From NCBI GenBank assembly GCA_016707705.1, contig JADJHD010000001.1, positions 124,001 to 188,000 of the forward strand: a DNA stretch of 64,000 nt, in the 5' to 3' direction. The notes beneath the pieces are model-generated. The model was not told the DNA's origin. It saw only the letters and a program-made list of their open reading frames with translations, and did not search any database. The translations under genes and the position numbers were made by a program. The first letter of the stretch is position 1. Every line of letters begins with the position of its first letter. This DNA is from Bacteroidales bacterium. GTDB taxonomy: Bacteria > Bacteroidota > Bacteroidia > Bacteroidales > UBA4417. Shown one piece after another: positions 37,605-47,473 of the stretch.

Positions 37605-38720
37605 ATGAAAAGAGTAATGGTGTTAACCGGTGGTGGAGATTGCCCCGGGTTGAATGCTGTAATCCGTGCGATCGTTAAGAGAGCATCACAGGAAAATGAA
37701 TGGGAGGTTTTGGGTAGTATCAAGGCATTTGATGGTATTTTGAACGAGCCTACAGAACTAATGATTCTGGATGAAGAGAAGGTTGCCGGAATCCACTACC
37801 AGGGTGGGACTATCATACAGACTACCAATAAGGGAGGTCCTTATGCCTGGCCCGTCAAGAAAAAGGACGGAACCTATGAATATGTTGATCGCTCTGATGA
37901 GATGATCCGCAAGATTCAGTATCTGGGGATTGATGCAGTTATTAATATTGGTGGAGACGGTTCACAGCGCATTTCACAGAAATTGTTTGAGCAGGGACTC
38001 AATATCATAGGTGTTCCCAAGACAATTGACAATGACTTATCCGCTACTGACTCAACTTTCGGTTTCCAGACTGCCATTCAGGTTGGAACTGAGGCTGTTG
38101 ACAAGCTGGTAACCACTGCAGCAAGCCATAACAGGGTATTTATCCTGGAAGTTATGGGACGTGATGCCGGATGGATTGCCCTGAATGCAGCTGTTGCAGG
38201 AGGCGCAGAAATTTGTCTGATCCCTGAAGTTCCTTATGATATCAATGTTGTGATGTCAAAAATCAATTCCCGCTTCCACAGGGGCAGGGGATTTGCAATC
38301 ATTGTAGCTGCTGAAGGCGCTCGTCCGAAGGAAGGTACTGTTGTTAGCCAGACCAGCTCAGAGGTTGGTTATGAGAACCTCAGGCTTGGCGGACTCGGAT
38401 TCAAACTGGAGCATGACCTCAAGAATGCAGGCTGCGATCATGATATTCGAGTAACTGTTCTTGGACATTTGCAAAGGGGAGGAGTTCCCATTGCATACGA
38501 CAGGGTGCTTGCCACACAATTCGGGGTAAAAGCCATGGAGATGGTTATCCGCGGAGAATTTGGCAGAATGGTTTCCTACAACCATCCTTACATTACTTCA
38601 GTAACTTTGAAGGATGCTATCCAGAAGCCAAACCTTGTAACTCTTGATACAGCCCTCATGAAGACTGCCAGGGGAGTTGGAATCTGCTTCGGAGATGATG
38701 TTATCGGATTCGAGGAATAA
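37605..38720 (+). CDS. pfkA: 6-phosphofructokinase
   Basis: 371 residues. Motifs: LTGGGDCPGLNAVIR (residues 8-22), GGDGS (116-120), PKTIDND (138-144) and VMGRDAGWIALNAAVAGG. The Gly in GGDGS is typical of ATP users, whereas the Lys in PKTIDND is typical of pyrophosphate or mixed group-III enzymes. It phosphorylates fructose-6-phosphate in glycolysis; the phosphate donor is predicted as ATP but is not certain. Single gene with its own promoter and a downstream stem-loop. Confidence 0.92.
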   Translation: MKRVMVLTGGGDCPGLNAVIRAIVKRASQENEWEVLGSIKAFDGILNEPTELMILDEEKVAGIHYQGGTIIQTTNKGGPYAWPVKKKDGTYEYVDRSDEMIRKIQYLGIDAVINIGGDGSQRISQKLFEQGLNIIGVPKTIDNDLSATDSTFGFQTAIQVGTEAVDKLVTTAASHNRVFILEVMGRDAGWIALNAAVAGGAEICLIPEVPYDINVVMSKINSRFHRGRGFAIIVAAEGARPKEGTVVSQTSSEVGYENLRLGGLGFKLEHDLKNAGCDHDIRVTVLGHLQRGGVPIAYDRVLATQFGVKAMEMVIRGEFGRMVSYNHPYITSVTLKDAIQKPNLVTLDTALMKTARGVGICFGDDVIGFEE

Positions 38721-38739
38721 TATTCCCGTAAAAATAAAG

Positions 38740-38831
38740 GAGGCTAACTTTTTCCAGGATTATCTTTTTATCGTGAACTGCTGTTCCAGTTAAAAGATTT
38801 TCCGCGAAAGGGGTTAGCCTCAATTTTTTTT
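38740..38831. terminator. Inverted repeat with 64-base spacer and T-run between convergent genes
   Basis: GAGGCTAAC (38740-38748) pairs with GTTAGCCTC (38813-38821), followed by a T-run (38824-38831). The spacer is longer than normal for a terminator and may itself fold. Confidence 0.5.
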
Positions 38832-38843
38832 CTGCAGGAAAAG

Positions 38844-39251
38844 TTATTTTACCTTAACCTGAGTTTCTTCCTTGTCAATATCAAAGACAAGGGTAATGGT
38901 TAATTTCTTCTTCAGGTTGACTGAGCCCTCGTAAGATGCATCAATTGAATAGTTATTTTCCTTGGTGTGCTCTTCCCAGTTGCCTTCATAGAAAGCATAG
39001 TTGACAATCTTGATGTCATGCCTGCCTCTAGGAACTACAGCAGAAAAGCTGGATGGCTTTGACTCAAGACCCTCCTCAGAGGATGCTACCAGTCGTCCGT
39101 CAACAAAAAGCTGGGTCTTGCAGGTGTGGTCGTAACCTTCTACAATTCCCTTGAACTGTGATTTAACGGTGATTTTGCCTGTTTTCTGTGCAATGGCCGG
39201 CACTAATGCAAAGCATAGGAGAATACCTACAATGATGGCTGTTTTTTTCAT
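38844..39251 (-). CDS. Secreted hypothetical protein, beta-rich
   Basis: 135 residues with a clear signal peptide (AIIVGILLCFALVPAIAQ). The mature part looks all-beta: IVEGYDHTCKTQLFVDGRL and VVPRGRHDIKIVNYAFYEG, which resembles a PEGA-like or Ig-like carbohydrate/peptide-presenting strand set. Only one cysteine, no enzyme motif. Monocistronic and convergent with pfkA. Function unknown. Confidence 0.75.
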   Translation of the reverse strand: MKKTAIIVGILLCFALVPAIAQKTGKITVKSQFKGIVEGYDHTCKTQLFVDGRLVASSEEGLESKPSSFSAVVPRGRHDIKIVNYAFYEGNWEEHTKENNYSIDASYEGSVNLKKKLTITLVFDIDKEETQVKVK

Positions 39252-39416
39252 GTGTCAATTTGGTTATGATTGGTTTCTTTGACAAAAACATCTTTCTTCT
39301 CATTTTGTTCGCAAATAGCTGAAATTCATTGGGAATTTATCATAAAATCCCTTTTTACCTTCAATTGCCGGCTTGCTTGATTTGTTCAGACTGCTGTGAT
39401 TTCTAAAGATTTCAAT

Positions 39417-39424
39417 TACTTTTG
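39417..39424 (+). promoter_or_regulatory. -7 element (TACTTTTG) before ccoI
   Basis: Exact TAnnTTTG match 49 bases before the start codon; no clear -33 element. Confidence 0.4.
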
Positions 39425-39473
39425 ACATCCCAACCAAAGTCTTTCATTCTTCCATCCATTTAAAGTATTGGAA

Positions 39474-41857
39474 ATGCAACAATGTATTCATTGTGGTCAG
39501 GATTGTGGCAAAAGCCCTGTGATTAAGGCAGATAAGGCATTTTGCTGCGAAGGTTGCGCTATGGTCTATTCGATTCTGCAACAAAAGCAGATGGGACAGT
39601 ACTATGAGATTATGAGTACCCCGGTATCAAGATTGAACATGAGGAAGTGGGAAGCAGGTATGCATATCTTGATAATCCGGAAATCCTGGAAAAACTATTG
39701 CTATTCTCCGATGGTGGCATTAGCAAGGTAAAGTTTCTGATTCCTGCGATTCACTGCAGTTCATGTATTTGGCTGCTGGAGAACCTTTCGACATTGAATA
39801 GTTCGATACTTGGGTCCTTTGTAAACTTCGTGAGAAAGGAGGTTCACATCACCTTCCGCGATTCTGAGATTTCACTTAGGCAGTTGGTTGAGCTCCTTCA
39901 TACCATCCATTACATTCCGGAAATATCACTCAATAAGGAAAATAAGGATGACTACCAGAAAAGCAACCGCCGGCTTCTGATGAAAATAGGAGTTGCAGGT
40001 TTTGCCTTTGGGAATATCATGCTTCTCAGTTTTCCGGATTACCTGCCGGGAGGGGAGCAAATTGATAGTTTCTTGATCAGAACTTTCGGATACATTGCAT
40101 TTGTTCTGGCTTTACCTGTTGCTTTCTATTGCAGTACCGACTTCTACCTTTCTGCATTCAAAAGCCTCAGGAAGAAGATAATAAATATCGATTTGCCCAT
40201 CTCACTTGGGATTATTGCGCTCTTTCTTGAAAGCAGTTGGGAGATCTTTACTGGTGCAGGAAATGGGTACATGGATTCCCTTGCAGGACTTTTGTTCTTC
40301 ATGCTCATTGGAAGATGGTATCAAAGTAAATCTTATCAATCCCTTTCATTTGACCGTGACTATCGATCATTTTTCCCAATTGCCGTCACCCGACTTGGTA
40401 AGGATAATGAAGAGGAATATGTTCAAATCAAGGATCTTAAGAAAAACGATGTTATTCTGGTAAGAAATAAGGAACTCATTCCTGCAGATTCCATTATTAT
40501 TGAAGGAGAAGCCAATATCGATTACAGCTTTGTTACCGGAGAGTCCGTTCCGGTTCTCAAGACAAAGGATGCCCTGGTGTATGCAGGTGGCCGGCAATCT
40601 GGTGCAAGTCTTGTGTTAAGGGTTGAAAAGGAGGTTGCCCAAAGTTACCTTACCCAATTATGGAATGAAGATCGATTGCATTCCAGAAGTGGGAAAACCA
40701 TGCAGAGGGTTATTGACAGGGTAAGTCATTATTTCACGATTATCATCCTTACAATTGCAACATTAAGTGGAGTTTACTGGGGACTGACGGATATTGGCAA
40801 AGCTGTGTATGTATTCTCCAGTGTGCTGATTGTTGCATGTCCCTGCGCACTTGCACTCACAATTCCATTCACTTTCGGAAGCGTTATCAGGGTATTTGGA
40901 AGAAACGGACTATACCTCAAGAATGCTGAAGTTATTGAGCGTCTGTATAACATCGATACGGTTGTGTTTGACAAGACCGGTACGATAACCCATTCCAGGA
41001 CAATGAAAGCAGAATGGAAGGGAGCTGATCTGAGTGTTGATGAAGCCAGATGGATCCGTTCAGTGACCAGAAGTTCTACACATCCCTCTTCCGTTACAGT
41101 TGCTGAAAGTCTTGGAAATACTGCCAATTCAAAGGTTGAAAACTACGTAGAGATTACAGCACAGGGTATAGAAGGCATGGTTGAAGGCAAACGGATCAGG
41201 GTAGGTGCGAAGGGATTTGTAGGCGGTGTTGCTGATCCGGATGCTGGTCTTACCACAGTGGTGCATGTTTCAATCGATAATCAATACAGAGGTTATTTCA
41301 GTATTGAAAATGATTACAGGGAAGGTTTGAAGTCAACATTAGCCGGATTCGAAGGATTTGATATTCATTTGCTCACTGGAGACAATGATTCAGAGAAGGC
41401 AAATCTGATGCAGTATTTCAGTAGTGAAAAGCAGCTGCATTTCCGCCAGTCTCCAGAGGATAAGCTGGAGTATATCAATCAATTGAATCAGTCCGGCAAA
41501 AAAGTGCTGATGATAGGTGATGGATTGAATGATGCGGGAGCTTTGCTGAGTGCTCATGTCGGCATTACCATTGCCGATGATATCTATCATTTCTCACCAG
41601 CCTGTGATGGTATTCTTAAATCAGATCAGTTTGGAAGAATATGTGATTTTCAGAAGTACACCAGGAAAGCGTTAAGAATAGTTTATATCAGCTATACTCT
41701 CGCTTTCCTATACAATGTGGTAGGCTTGAGCTTTGCGGTGATGGGACTGCTTTCACCGGTAGTTGCAGCTGTACTTATGCCAATAAGTTCAATCACGGTG
41801 GTTGCATTTACCACCTTAGCTGTTTCCCTCACATCTCGACAAAACAGATTTCGATAA
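39474..41857 (+). CDS. ccoI: CcoI/FixI copper-translocating P-type ATPase with apparent 1-base deletion
   Basis: 794 residues after repair. N-terminal metal-binding part CIHCGQDCGKSP and CCEGCAMVY; heavy-metal domain CSSCIWLLENL; six to eight membrane helices; CPC motif VACPCALAL; phosphorylation site FDKTGTITHS; hinge GDGLNDAGAL. It supplies copper to the cbb3 oxidase. The frame is lost in ACCCCGG at about 39618-39623; one extra C gives EIMSTPGIKIEHEEVGSRYA and a length divisible by three. Start is ATG 39474; a TTG lies two codons upstream. Confidence 0.9.
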
Positions 41858-42058
41858 TTCTTCAAAAAGATTGTAAGTTTCTGAAAGTATTAGTTTTTGG
41901 TTTTTATAGAAACTTTCGAAAACTTATTACAAATTAACAGATATGTCGATGATTGATGTATGTTGTTATTTGGAATTGGAAGAATTATGAAATTTTAAGA
42001 GTCTATATTTCTTCATTTTATAGATTTATTTAGACAAATTATAAACTAAGCCTTGCTA

Positions 42059-42088
42059 TTGCATAACTTTTACCATTCAATAACTTTG
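42059..42088 (+). promoter_or_regulatory. Promoter of the ccoS-NO-Q-P operon
   Basis: TTG (42059-42061), 19-base spacer, TAACTTTG (42081-42088): a good Bacteroidota match, 25 bases before ccoS. Confidence 0.6.
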
Positions 42089-42113
42089 CTTTATAAAGTA
42101 TTTCAATACCTAA

Positions 42114-42302
42114 ATGCAGGTCATCGTAATCTTAATTGGTTTTAGTTTACTGGTAGCGGTAGGATTCCTTGTTGCCTTTTTGTGGGCGGTACGTTCCGGG
42201 CAATATGATGATGATATTTCGCCGGGAATGAGGATATTATACGATGAAAAAAAAGGAGAAAGTTCCAATCAAATCATAACTAACCAAACAAAGCCTAATT
42301 AA
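42114..42302 (+). CDS. ccoS: CcoS, cbb3 oxidase assembly protein
   Basis: 62 residues. One membrane helix (residues 3-25) followed by the CcoS signature FLWAVRSGQYDDDISPGMRI. CcoS is needed for cofactor insertion into CcoN. It lies 12 bases before ccoNO. Confidence 0.88.
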   Translation: MQVIVILIGFSLLVAVGFLVAFLWAVRSGQYDDDISPGMRILYDEKKGESSNQIITNQTKPN

Positions 42303-42314
42303 ATCCACGATTCT

Positions 42315-44459
42315 ATGGAATTACAAAAATTCTACTACGACAACAAGATCGTAAGGCTGTTCGCCTATGCCACCATTCTGTGGGGTGTAGTAGGAATGTT
42401 GGTGGGATTGCTAGCTGCACTCCAGATCATGTTTCCTGTGCTGAACTTCGGCCTTGAATTCACAACCTATGGCAGGGTTCGTCCCCTTCACACAAATGCT
42501 GTAATTTTTGCATTTGTTGGGAACGGAATCTTTACTGGTGTGTATTACTCCCTGCAGCGTTTGCTGAAAGCCAGGATGTTCAGTGATGTTCTCTCCAGAA
42601 TTCATTTCTGGGGTTGGCAGTTGATCATTGTGCTTGCAGCTGTTACTCTGCTTGCCGGTTTTACTACCGGGAAAGAGTATGCTGAACTCGAATGGCCCAT
42701 TGATATCCTCATTGCAGGAATATGGGTTGTTTTTGGATGGAATATGATGGGCACTATCCTGAAGCGCAGGGTTAAGCACATCTATGTTGCAATCTGGTTT
42801 TATATAGCAACCTTCGTAACAGTTGCTGTATTGCACATCGTGAATTCCATAGAGATTCCCTGGAGTATTATGAAGAGTTACTCATTGTTCGCAGGTGTTC
42901 AGGATGCCCTCGTACAATGGTGGTATGGTCATAATGCAGTTGCATTCTTCCTGACCACACCTTATTTGGGACTCATGTATTATTTTGTTCCAAAGGCAGC
43001 AAATCGTCCGGTTTATTCCTACAAGCTGTCCATTATTCACTTCTGGGCGCTTATATTCCTTTATATCTGGGCTGGTCCTCACCATTTGCTGTATACTTCA
43101 CTTCCTGATTGGGCTCAGGCACTTGGTACCGTATTTTCAATCATGCTGATAGCTCCTTCATGGGGTGGTATGATCAATGGTCTTCTTACTCTCAGAGGAG
43201 TTTGGGACAAGGTAAGGGAAGAACCAGTATTGAAATTCTTCGTTGTTGCCATTACTGCTTACGGTATGTCAACATTTGAAGGACCAATGCTTTCATTGAA
43301 AAACATCAACGCAATCAGCCATTATACCAACTGGACAATTGGTCACGTACATATTGGTGCTCTTGGATGGAATGGATTCCTCACATTTGGAATGCTATAC
43401 TTCCTGATCCCTAAAATGTTCAATACCAAGCTCCACTCAATCAAGCTTGCTAATCTTCATTTCTGGATTGGTACCCTCGGAATCCTTTTCTATTCCATTC
43501 CAATGTATTGGGCTGGTTGGACAGAAGCATCGATGTGGAAACAGTTCAATCCAACAGGAGATCTAGTATATCCGAATTACCTTGAAATTGTAACCCAGAT
43601 TATGCCAATGCATTACATGCGTGCATTTGGTGGCTTATTGTACTATACTGGTCTGCTCATTCTTGTTTATAATGTTGTGAAGACCGTTAAGGCCGGATCA
43701 TTCGTCAAGGAAGAAGCCGCTGAAGCTTATGCACTGGCTAAAGAAGGTAAAAGAGGTTCAGGAGAAGGATTCCATCGTTTCCTTGAGCGCAAGCCAGTCA
43801 GATTCATGATTTTTGCAATTGTAGCCATTCTGATTGGCGGGATTGTAGAAATCATACCAACATACCTCATCAAATCAAATATTCCGATCATTGCCACTGT
43901 TAAGCCATATTCACCTCTTGAATTGCATGGTCGTGATATTTACATCAAGGAAGGCTGCTATAATTGCCATTCACAGATGATTCGTCCATTCCGCTCTGAA
44001 ACTGAACGATATGGTGAGTATTCAAAGTCAGGTGAGTTTGTTTACGATCATCCATTCCAGTTTGGTTCAAAACGCACCGGTCCGGATTTGGCCAGGGAAG
44101 GTGTTAAGAGTGGTAAGATATACAAACCAGATTCTTGGCATTATAACCATATGATGGATCCCCAAAAAATGAATAGTCAGAGCATTATGCCTAAATATCC
44201 CTGGCTTGCAAACAAGTCAATTGATATGGGCTCCACTGCAGCTAAAATCAGGGTGATGCAATATCTGGGTGTTCCCTATCCGGAAGGATATGATTTGAAG
44301 GCCAATGATGACCTTAAGGTTCAGGCAACAGCAATTGCCGATGGACTTAAGGCTTCCGGTATTGATGTTGCTTCTGATAAGGAAATCATAGCTCTTATTG
44401 CTTACCTGCAAAGGCTTGGCACTGATATTATGGACTCACCTGCCGCCCTAACCAAGTAA
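42315..44459 (+). CDS. ccoN: Fused CcoN-CcoO subunits of cbb3 cytochrome c oxidase
   Basis: 714 residues. Residues 1-480 are CcoN with 12 membrane helices: heme-ligand region RPLHTNAVIFAF, copper-site region WWYGHNAVAFFLTTPY, and WTIGHVHIGALGWNG. A linker helix (about 495-515) leads to CcoO: CYNCHSQMIRPFRSETERYG near residue 547 is the haem c site, followed by KRTGPDLAREG and MPKYPWL. Such CcoNO fusions are usual in Bacteroidota. It reduces oxygen at high affinity, consistent with micro-oxic life. Confidence 0.95.
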   Translation: MELQKFYYDNKIVRLFAYATILWGVVGMLVGLLAALQIMFPVLNFGLEFTTYGRVRPLHTNAVIFAFVGNGIFTGVYYSLQRLLKARMFSDVLSRIHFWGWQLIIVLAAVTLLAGFTTGKEYAELEWPIDILIAGIWVVFGWNMMGTILKRRVKHIYVAIWFYIATFVTVAVLHIVNSIEIPWSIMKSYSLFAGVQDALVQWWYGHNAVAFFLTTPYLGLMYYFVPKAANRPVYSYKLSIIHFWALIFLYIWAGPHHLLYTSLPDWAQALGTVFSIMLIAPSWGGMINGLLTLRGVWDKVREEPVLKFFVVAITAYGMSTFEGPMLSLKNINAISHYTNWTIGHVHIGALGWNGFLTFGMLYFLIPKMFNTKLHSIKLANLHFWIGTLGILFYSIPMYWAGWTEASMWKQFNPTGDLVYPNYLEIVTQIMPMHYMRAFGGLLYYTGLLILVYNVVKTVKAGSFVKEEAAEAYALAKEGKRGSGEGFHRFLERKPVRFMIFAIVAILIGGIVEIIPTYLIKSNIPIIATVKPYSPLELHGRDIYIKEGCYNCHSQMIRPFRSETERYGEYSKSGEFVYDHPFQFGSKRTGPDLAREGVKSGKIYKPDSWHYNHMMDPQKMNSQSIMPKYPWLANKSIDMGSTAAKIRVMQYLGVPYPEGYDLKANDDLKVQATAIADGLKASGIDVASDKEIIALIAYLQRLGTDIMDSPAALTK

Positions 44460-44470
44460 TAGATAAAGTC

Positions 44471-44662
44471 ATGAGAATCGTAACGAGTTTATTCGACAGC
44501 ATTCATGGGGTTTACTGGTTTCCAGTAATAGCAGTATTTATCTTTCTGATAATATTTGTGGCTATGACAATTCACACCCTTACTCTTAATAAAACTTTTG
44601 AGGAGGATGCCAAACGAATGCCCTTCGATGCAGATGAAATTAACAACATACGTGAACTTTAA
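44471..44662 (+). CDS. ccoQ: CcoQ-like small membrane subunit
   Basis: 63 residues with one helix (YWFPVIAVFIFLIIFVAM) and an acidic tail. Size, topology and place between ccoNO and ccoP fit CcoQ, though sequence similarity of this subunit is generally low. Confidence 0.7.
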   Translation: MRIVTSLFDSIHGVYWFPVIAVFIFLIIFVAMTIHTLTLNKTFEEDAKRMPFDADEINNIREL

Positions 44663-44682
44663 CACATTGAAAATAATTGACT

Positions 44683-45315
44683 ATGAGTAATACAGATGAA
44701 AAAAACATACATCATGGTGAGCCTGAAATAGATGAGCTGACCAAAAACCGCTTCCTGGGAGGCCATGAATATGATGGCATCAGGGAGCTTGACAACAAGC
44801 TTCCATCCTGGTGGGTTTGGTTGTTTATTATTACAGTTGTATTTTCTGCAGTATACCTTCTTGGTTATCAGGTTGCCGGTTGGTGGCCTTCACAAAAGGC
44901 TGAGTACGAAAAGGAAATGGCCCAACTTGCTGAAATGAAGAAATCAGCACCTCAAAACAACGTTGATGTTGCGACCATGTTACCCTTAGCCGATGCTGCC
45001 AGTCTGGATGCCGGAAAGGAAACCTTCAAGAAAATCTGCTCTACATGCCATGGTATGAACGGGCAGGGACTTGTTGGTCCTGATATGACAGACGAGTACT
45101 GGATTCATGGTGATAGCCTGAACAACAAGGTTACCATTCAGGATTTGTATAAGGTAGTAATAACAGGAGTACTGGAAAAGGGAATGATCTCATACAAGGA
45201 TCAACTTTCACCTGTACAGATCCAGCAAGTACTGAGTTATATCATATCTTTGCAGGGAACCAAGCCTGCTGGCGCAAAAGCTCCACAGGGTAGGAAGTAT
45301 GATAAATTTGGATGA
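44683..45315 (+). CDS. ccoP: CcoP cytochrome c subunit with a single haem
   Basis: 210 residues from ATG 44683 (a TTG two codons upstream is in frame). The N-terminal CcoP domain HEYDGIRELDNKLPSWWVW precedes a helix (43-62). One haem site, CSTCHG (119-124), lies in a cytochrome c domain ending in QVLSYIISLQG, with likely Met ligand in EKGMISYKD. Classical CcoP has two haem c domains; the second is missing. It passes electrons to CcoNO. Confidence 0.9.
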   Translation: MSNTDEKNIHHGEPEIDELTKNRFLGGHEYDGIRELDNKLPSWWVWLFIITVVFSAVYLLGYQVAGWWPSQKAEYEKEMAQLAEMKKSAPQNNVDVATMLPLADAASLDAGKETFKKICSTCHGMNGQGLVGPDMTDEYWIHGDSLNNKVTIQDLYKVVITGVLEKGMISYKDQLSPVQIQQVLSYIISLQGTKPAGAKAPQGRKYDKFG

Positions 45316-45389
45316 GAGAATGCCAATAAGCTGAGCTTAAACAGCCCGGCTAATTTTAAATGAATTCTTTGTTAAACATCGGTTAACTT

Positions 45390-45430
45390 GAAGCTATGGT
45401 TTGAATAATCAGACCATAGCTTCTTTTTTT
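45390..45430 (+). terminator. Perfect stem-loop with T7 just ahead of ccoG
   Basis: GAAGCTATGGT (45390-45400) and ACCATAGCTTC (45413-45423) form an 11-base stem, loop 12, followed by seven T. The ccoG start is only 13 bases further. Confidence 0.85.
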
Positions 45431-45443
45431 AGAAAAAAATAAG

Positions 45444-46907
45444 ATGGAAAATTTTGATGATCAGGAAACCTTTCGGGACCGACTTTCAACAATTAGTGAA
45501 GAGGGTAAACGCTTATGGGTTTATCCCAAAAAACCTAAAGGAAAGTATTATAACAAAAGAACGGTTATTGCTATATTACTACAGATTTTCCTGTTCTTAA
45601 GCCCATTCATCAAGATTAAGGGTGATCCGATGCTTCTTTTTAATATTCTGGAAAGGAAGTTCATCATTTTCGGTGTGATATTCTGGCCTCAGGATTTCCA
45701 TCTCTTTGTATTGTCGATGTTGACATTTATTGTTTTTATCGTCCTGTTTACTGTGGTCTACGGCCGATTGTTCTGTGGATGGGTTTGTCCTCAAACAGTA
45801 TTTATGGAATTTCTTTACAGGCCTATTGAATATTTGATTGAAGGTAACAATAGCCAGCAGAGAAAGCTGGACCTACAGGATTGGGATTTAACCAAGATCT
45901 GGAAAAAATCACTTAAACATTCCCTTTTCTTTTTAATCTCTGTGTTAACATCCATTACATTTTTGGCCTATATAATAGGGATGGACAGGGTGTTGGAGAT
46001 AATTTCAGAAGGTCCGGCATCAAATATTGCCGGATATCTTGGCTTGCTGGCTTTCGCCGCAGCTCATTATTTTGTTTTTGCCAAGTTTCGTGAACAGGTA
46101 TGTATCATTGTTTGTCCATACGGCCGACTACAAGGTGTTCTTCTTGACAATAACTCCATTCAGGTTAGTTATGATTATAAAAGAGGTGAACCCAGGGGTA
46201 AGCACAATCCTCTTGAAAACAGGCAGGAACAGGGTAAAGGTGATTGCATTGAATGCGGGAGTTGTGAAGCTGTTTGTCCAACAGGTATTGATATTCGAAA
46301 TGGCTCCCAGTTGGAGTGCATAAATTGTACAGCTTGCATGGATGCCTGCGATGCAGTAATGGATCGTATTCACAAACCAAAGGGATTGATACGCTACGCT
46401 TCCGAACGTTCAATTGCAGATGGTACGAAGCTCAAGGTGAATGTTCGCGTAATCTTCTATTCAACTGTACTAACAGGCTTGCTTGTTTTGATAGGTTACT
46501 TGTTTACAATCAGAACTGATGTGGAAACTACAATTTTACGCGTTCAAGGCTCAATGTACCAGGAGTATGACTCTGCTCATTATTCAAATATTTATCTGGT
46601 GCAGGTTGTTAATAAAACGCGAAAGGAACTTCCCATTCAGCTGATTCTTGAAGAGCCAAAAGGCCAGATAATAATGATGGGAGATCCACTTTTCGTCAAG
46701 AAAGGTGAGGTTGGGGAAGCCAACTTCCTTGTGGTGCTTCCCAAGTCAGTCGTTACTTCATCATCAACTCACCTTGATTTCAGGGTTGTAAGTGAGGGAA
46801 TAGAGATTGAAGAAATGAAATCAACCTTTGTAGGACCAAATAGTCTCGATCGTCATGATGTTGGTGATGAAGATGAAAAGGAAAAGAGTGATAACGATAG
46901 CCATTGA
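45444..46907 (+). CDS. ccoG: CcoG/FixG, cbb3 oxidase maturation ferredoxin-like membrane protein
   Basis: 487 residues. Membrane helices near 35-55, 85-110, 155-175, 190-205 and 335-355. CGWVCPQTVFMEFLYRPIE (near 110) is the FixG signature; two 4Fe-4S sites follow: CIECGSCEAVCPTG (near 267) and CINCTACMDACD (near 292). The C-terminal 120 residues are an Ig-like FixG domain. CcoG reduces copper for CcoNO assembly. Starts after a terminator, so its level may be lower than that of the oxidase subunits. Confidence 0.93.
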   Translation: MENFDDQETFRDRLSTISEEGKRLWVYPKKPKGKYYNKRTVIAILLQIFLFLSPFIKIKGDPMLLFNILERKFIIFGVIFWPQDFHLFVLSMLTFIVFIVLFTVVYGRLFCGWVCPQTVFMEFLYRPIEYLIEGNNSQQRKLDLQDWDLTKIWKKSLKHSLFFLISVLTSITFLAYIIGMDRVLEIISEGPASNIAGYLGLLAFAAAHYFVFAKFREQVCIIVCPYGRLQGVLLDNNSIQVSYDYKRGEPRGKHNPLENRQEQGKGDCIECGSCEAVCPTGIDIRNGSQLECINCTACMDACDAVMDRIHKPKGLIRYASERSIADGTKLKVNVRVIFYSTVLTGLLVLIGYLFTIRTDVETTILRVQGSMYQEYDSAHYSNIYLVQVVNKTRKELPIQLILEEPKGQIIMMGDPLFVKKGEVGEANFLVVLPKSVVTSSSTHLDFRVVSEGIEIEEMKSTFVGPNSLDRHDVGDEDEKEKSDNDSH

Positions 46908-46969
46908 TTCTGATACTTTTCCTGAAAAAGTAACAGAGAATAATGATCTTTGCAGAAAAACAGAAAGAT

Positions 46970-47419
46970 ATGAAGTTTAATTGGGGTCACGGCATCGCTA
47001 TATTTCTTGCCATATTTGTGCTTAGTATGGTATTCGTAGTATACAAGAGTTTTCAGCAGGACAATCCACTTGTTGAGCAGGAATATTATCCGAAAGGTCT
47101 TGAATACCAGAAACAAATTCAGAGGATTGCCAATGCAAATGCCCTGCCTGAGAAAATAAAGATTACTGATTCAGGCTCCAAATTTGACATTCTTTATCCT
47201 GAAACCTTTATGGGGAAAAAAGTGAGCGGGACAATCTATTTTTACAGGCCATCCGATGATTCCGGTGACATTAATGAGATCATGAAATGCGACAGCAGCC
47301 TTTCACAAACAATCGAAAAGGCTCGCTTGATGGAAGGGAAATACATTGTGAAACTCAATTGGAAAATGGAAGGTAAGGAGTATTATCAGGAAGAGGTACT
47401 TCGGGTTACTCATAAATAA
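46970..47419 (+). CDS. ccoH: CcoH/FixH-like assembly protein
   Basis: 149 residues from ATG 46970, where the family-typical MKFNWGHGIAIFLAIFVLSM helix begins; the longer in-frame start at 46943 adds nine poorly fitting residues. A periplasmic domain follows with YYPKGLEYQKQIQR. FixH proteins act with FixG and FixI in cbb3 maturation. It lies 62 bases after ccoG. Confidence 0.85.
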   Translation: MKFNWGHGIAIFLAIFVLSMVFVVYKSFQQDNPLVEQEYYPKGLEYQKQIQRIANANALPEKIKITDSGSKFDILYPETFMGKKVSGTIYFYRPSDDSGDINEIMKCDSSLSQTIEKARLMEGKYIVKLNWKMEGKEYYQEEVLRVTHK

Positions 47420-47473
47420 TTGTTAATCAGAAATTGACGATCTTCAGGATATTGTGATACAAAATTTGAACAT

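Noticed and set aside
39600..39660. Programmed frameshift in ccoI
   Set aside because: No slippery heptamer and no downstream structure; a homopolymer indel explains it and similar events occur in unrelated genes.
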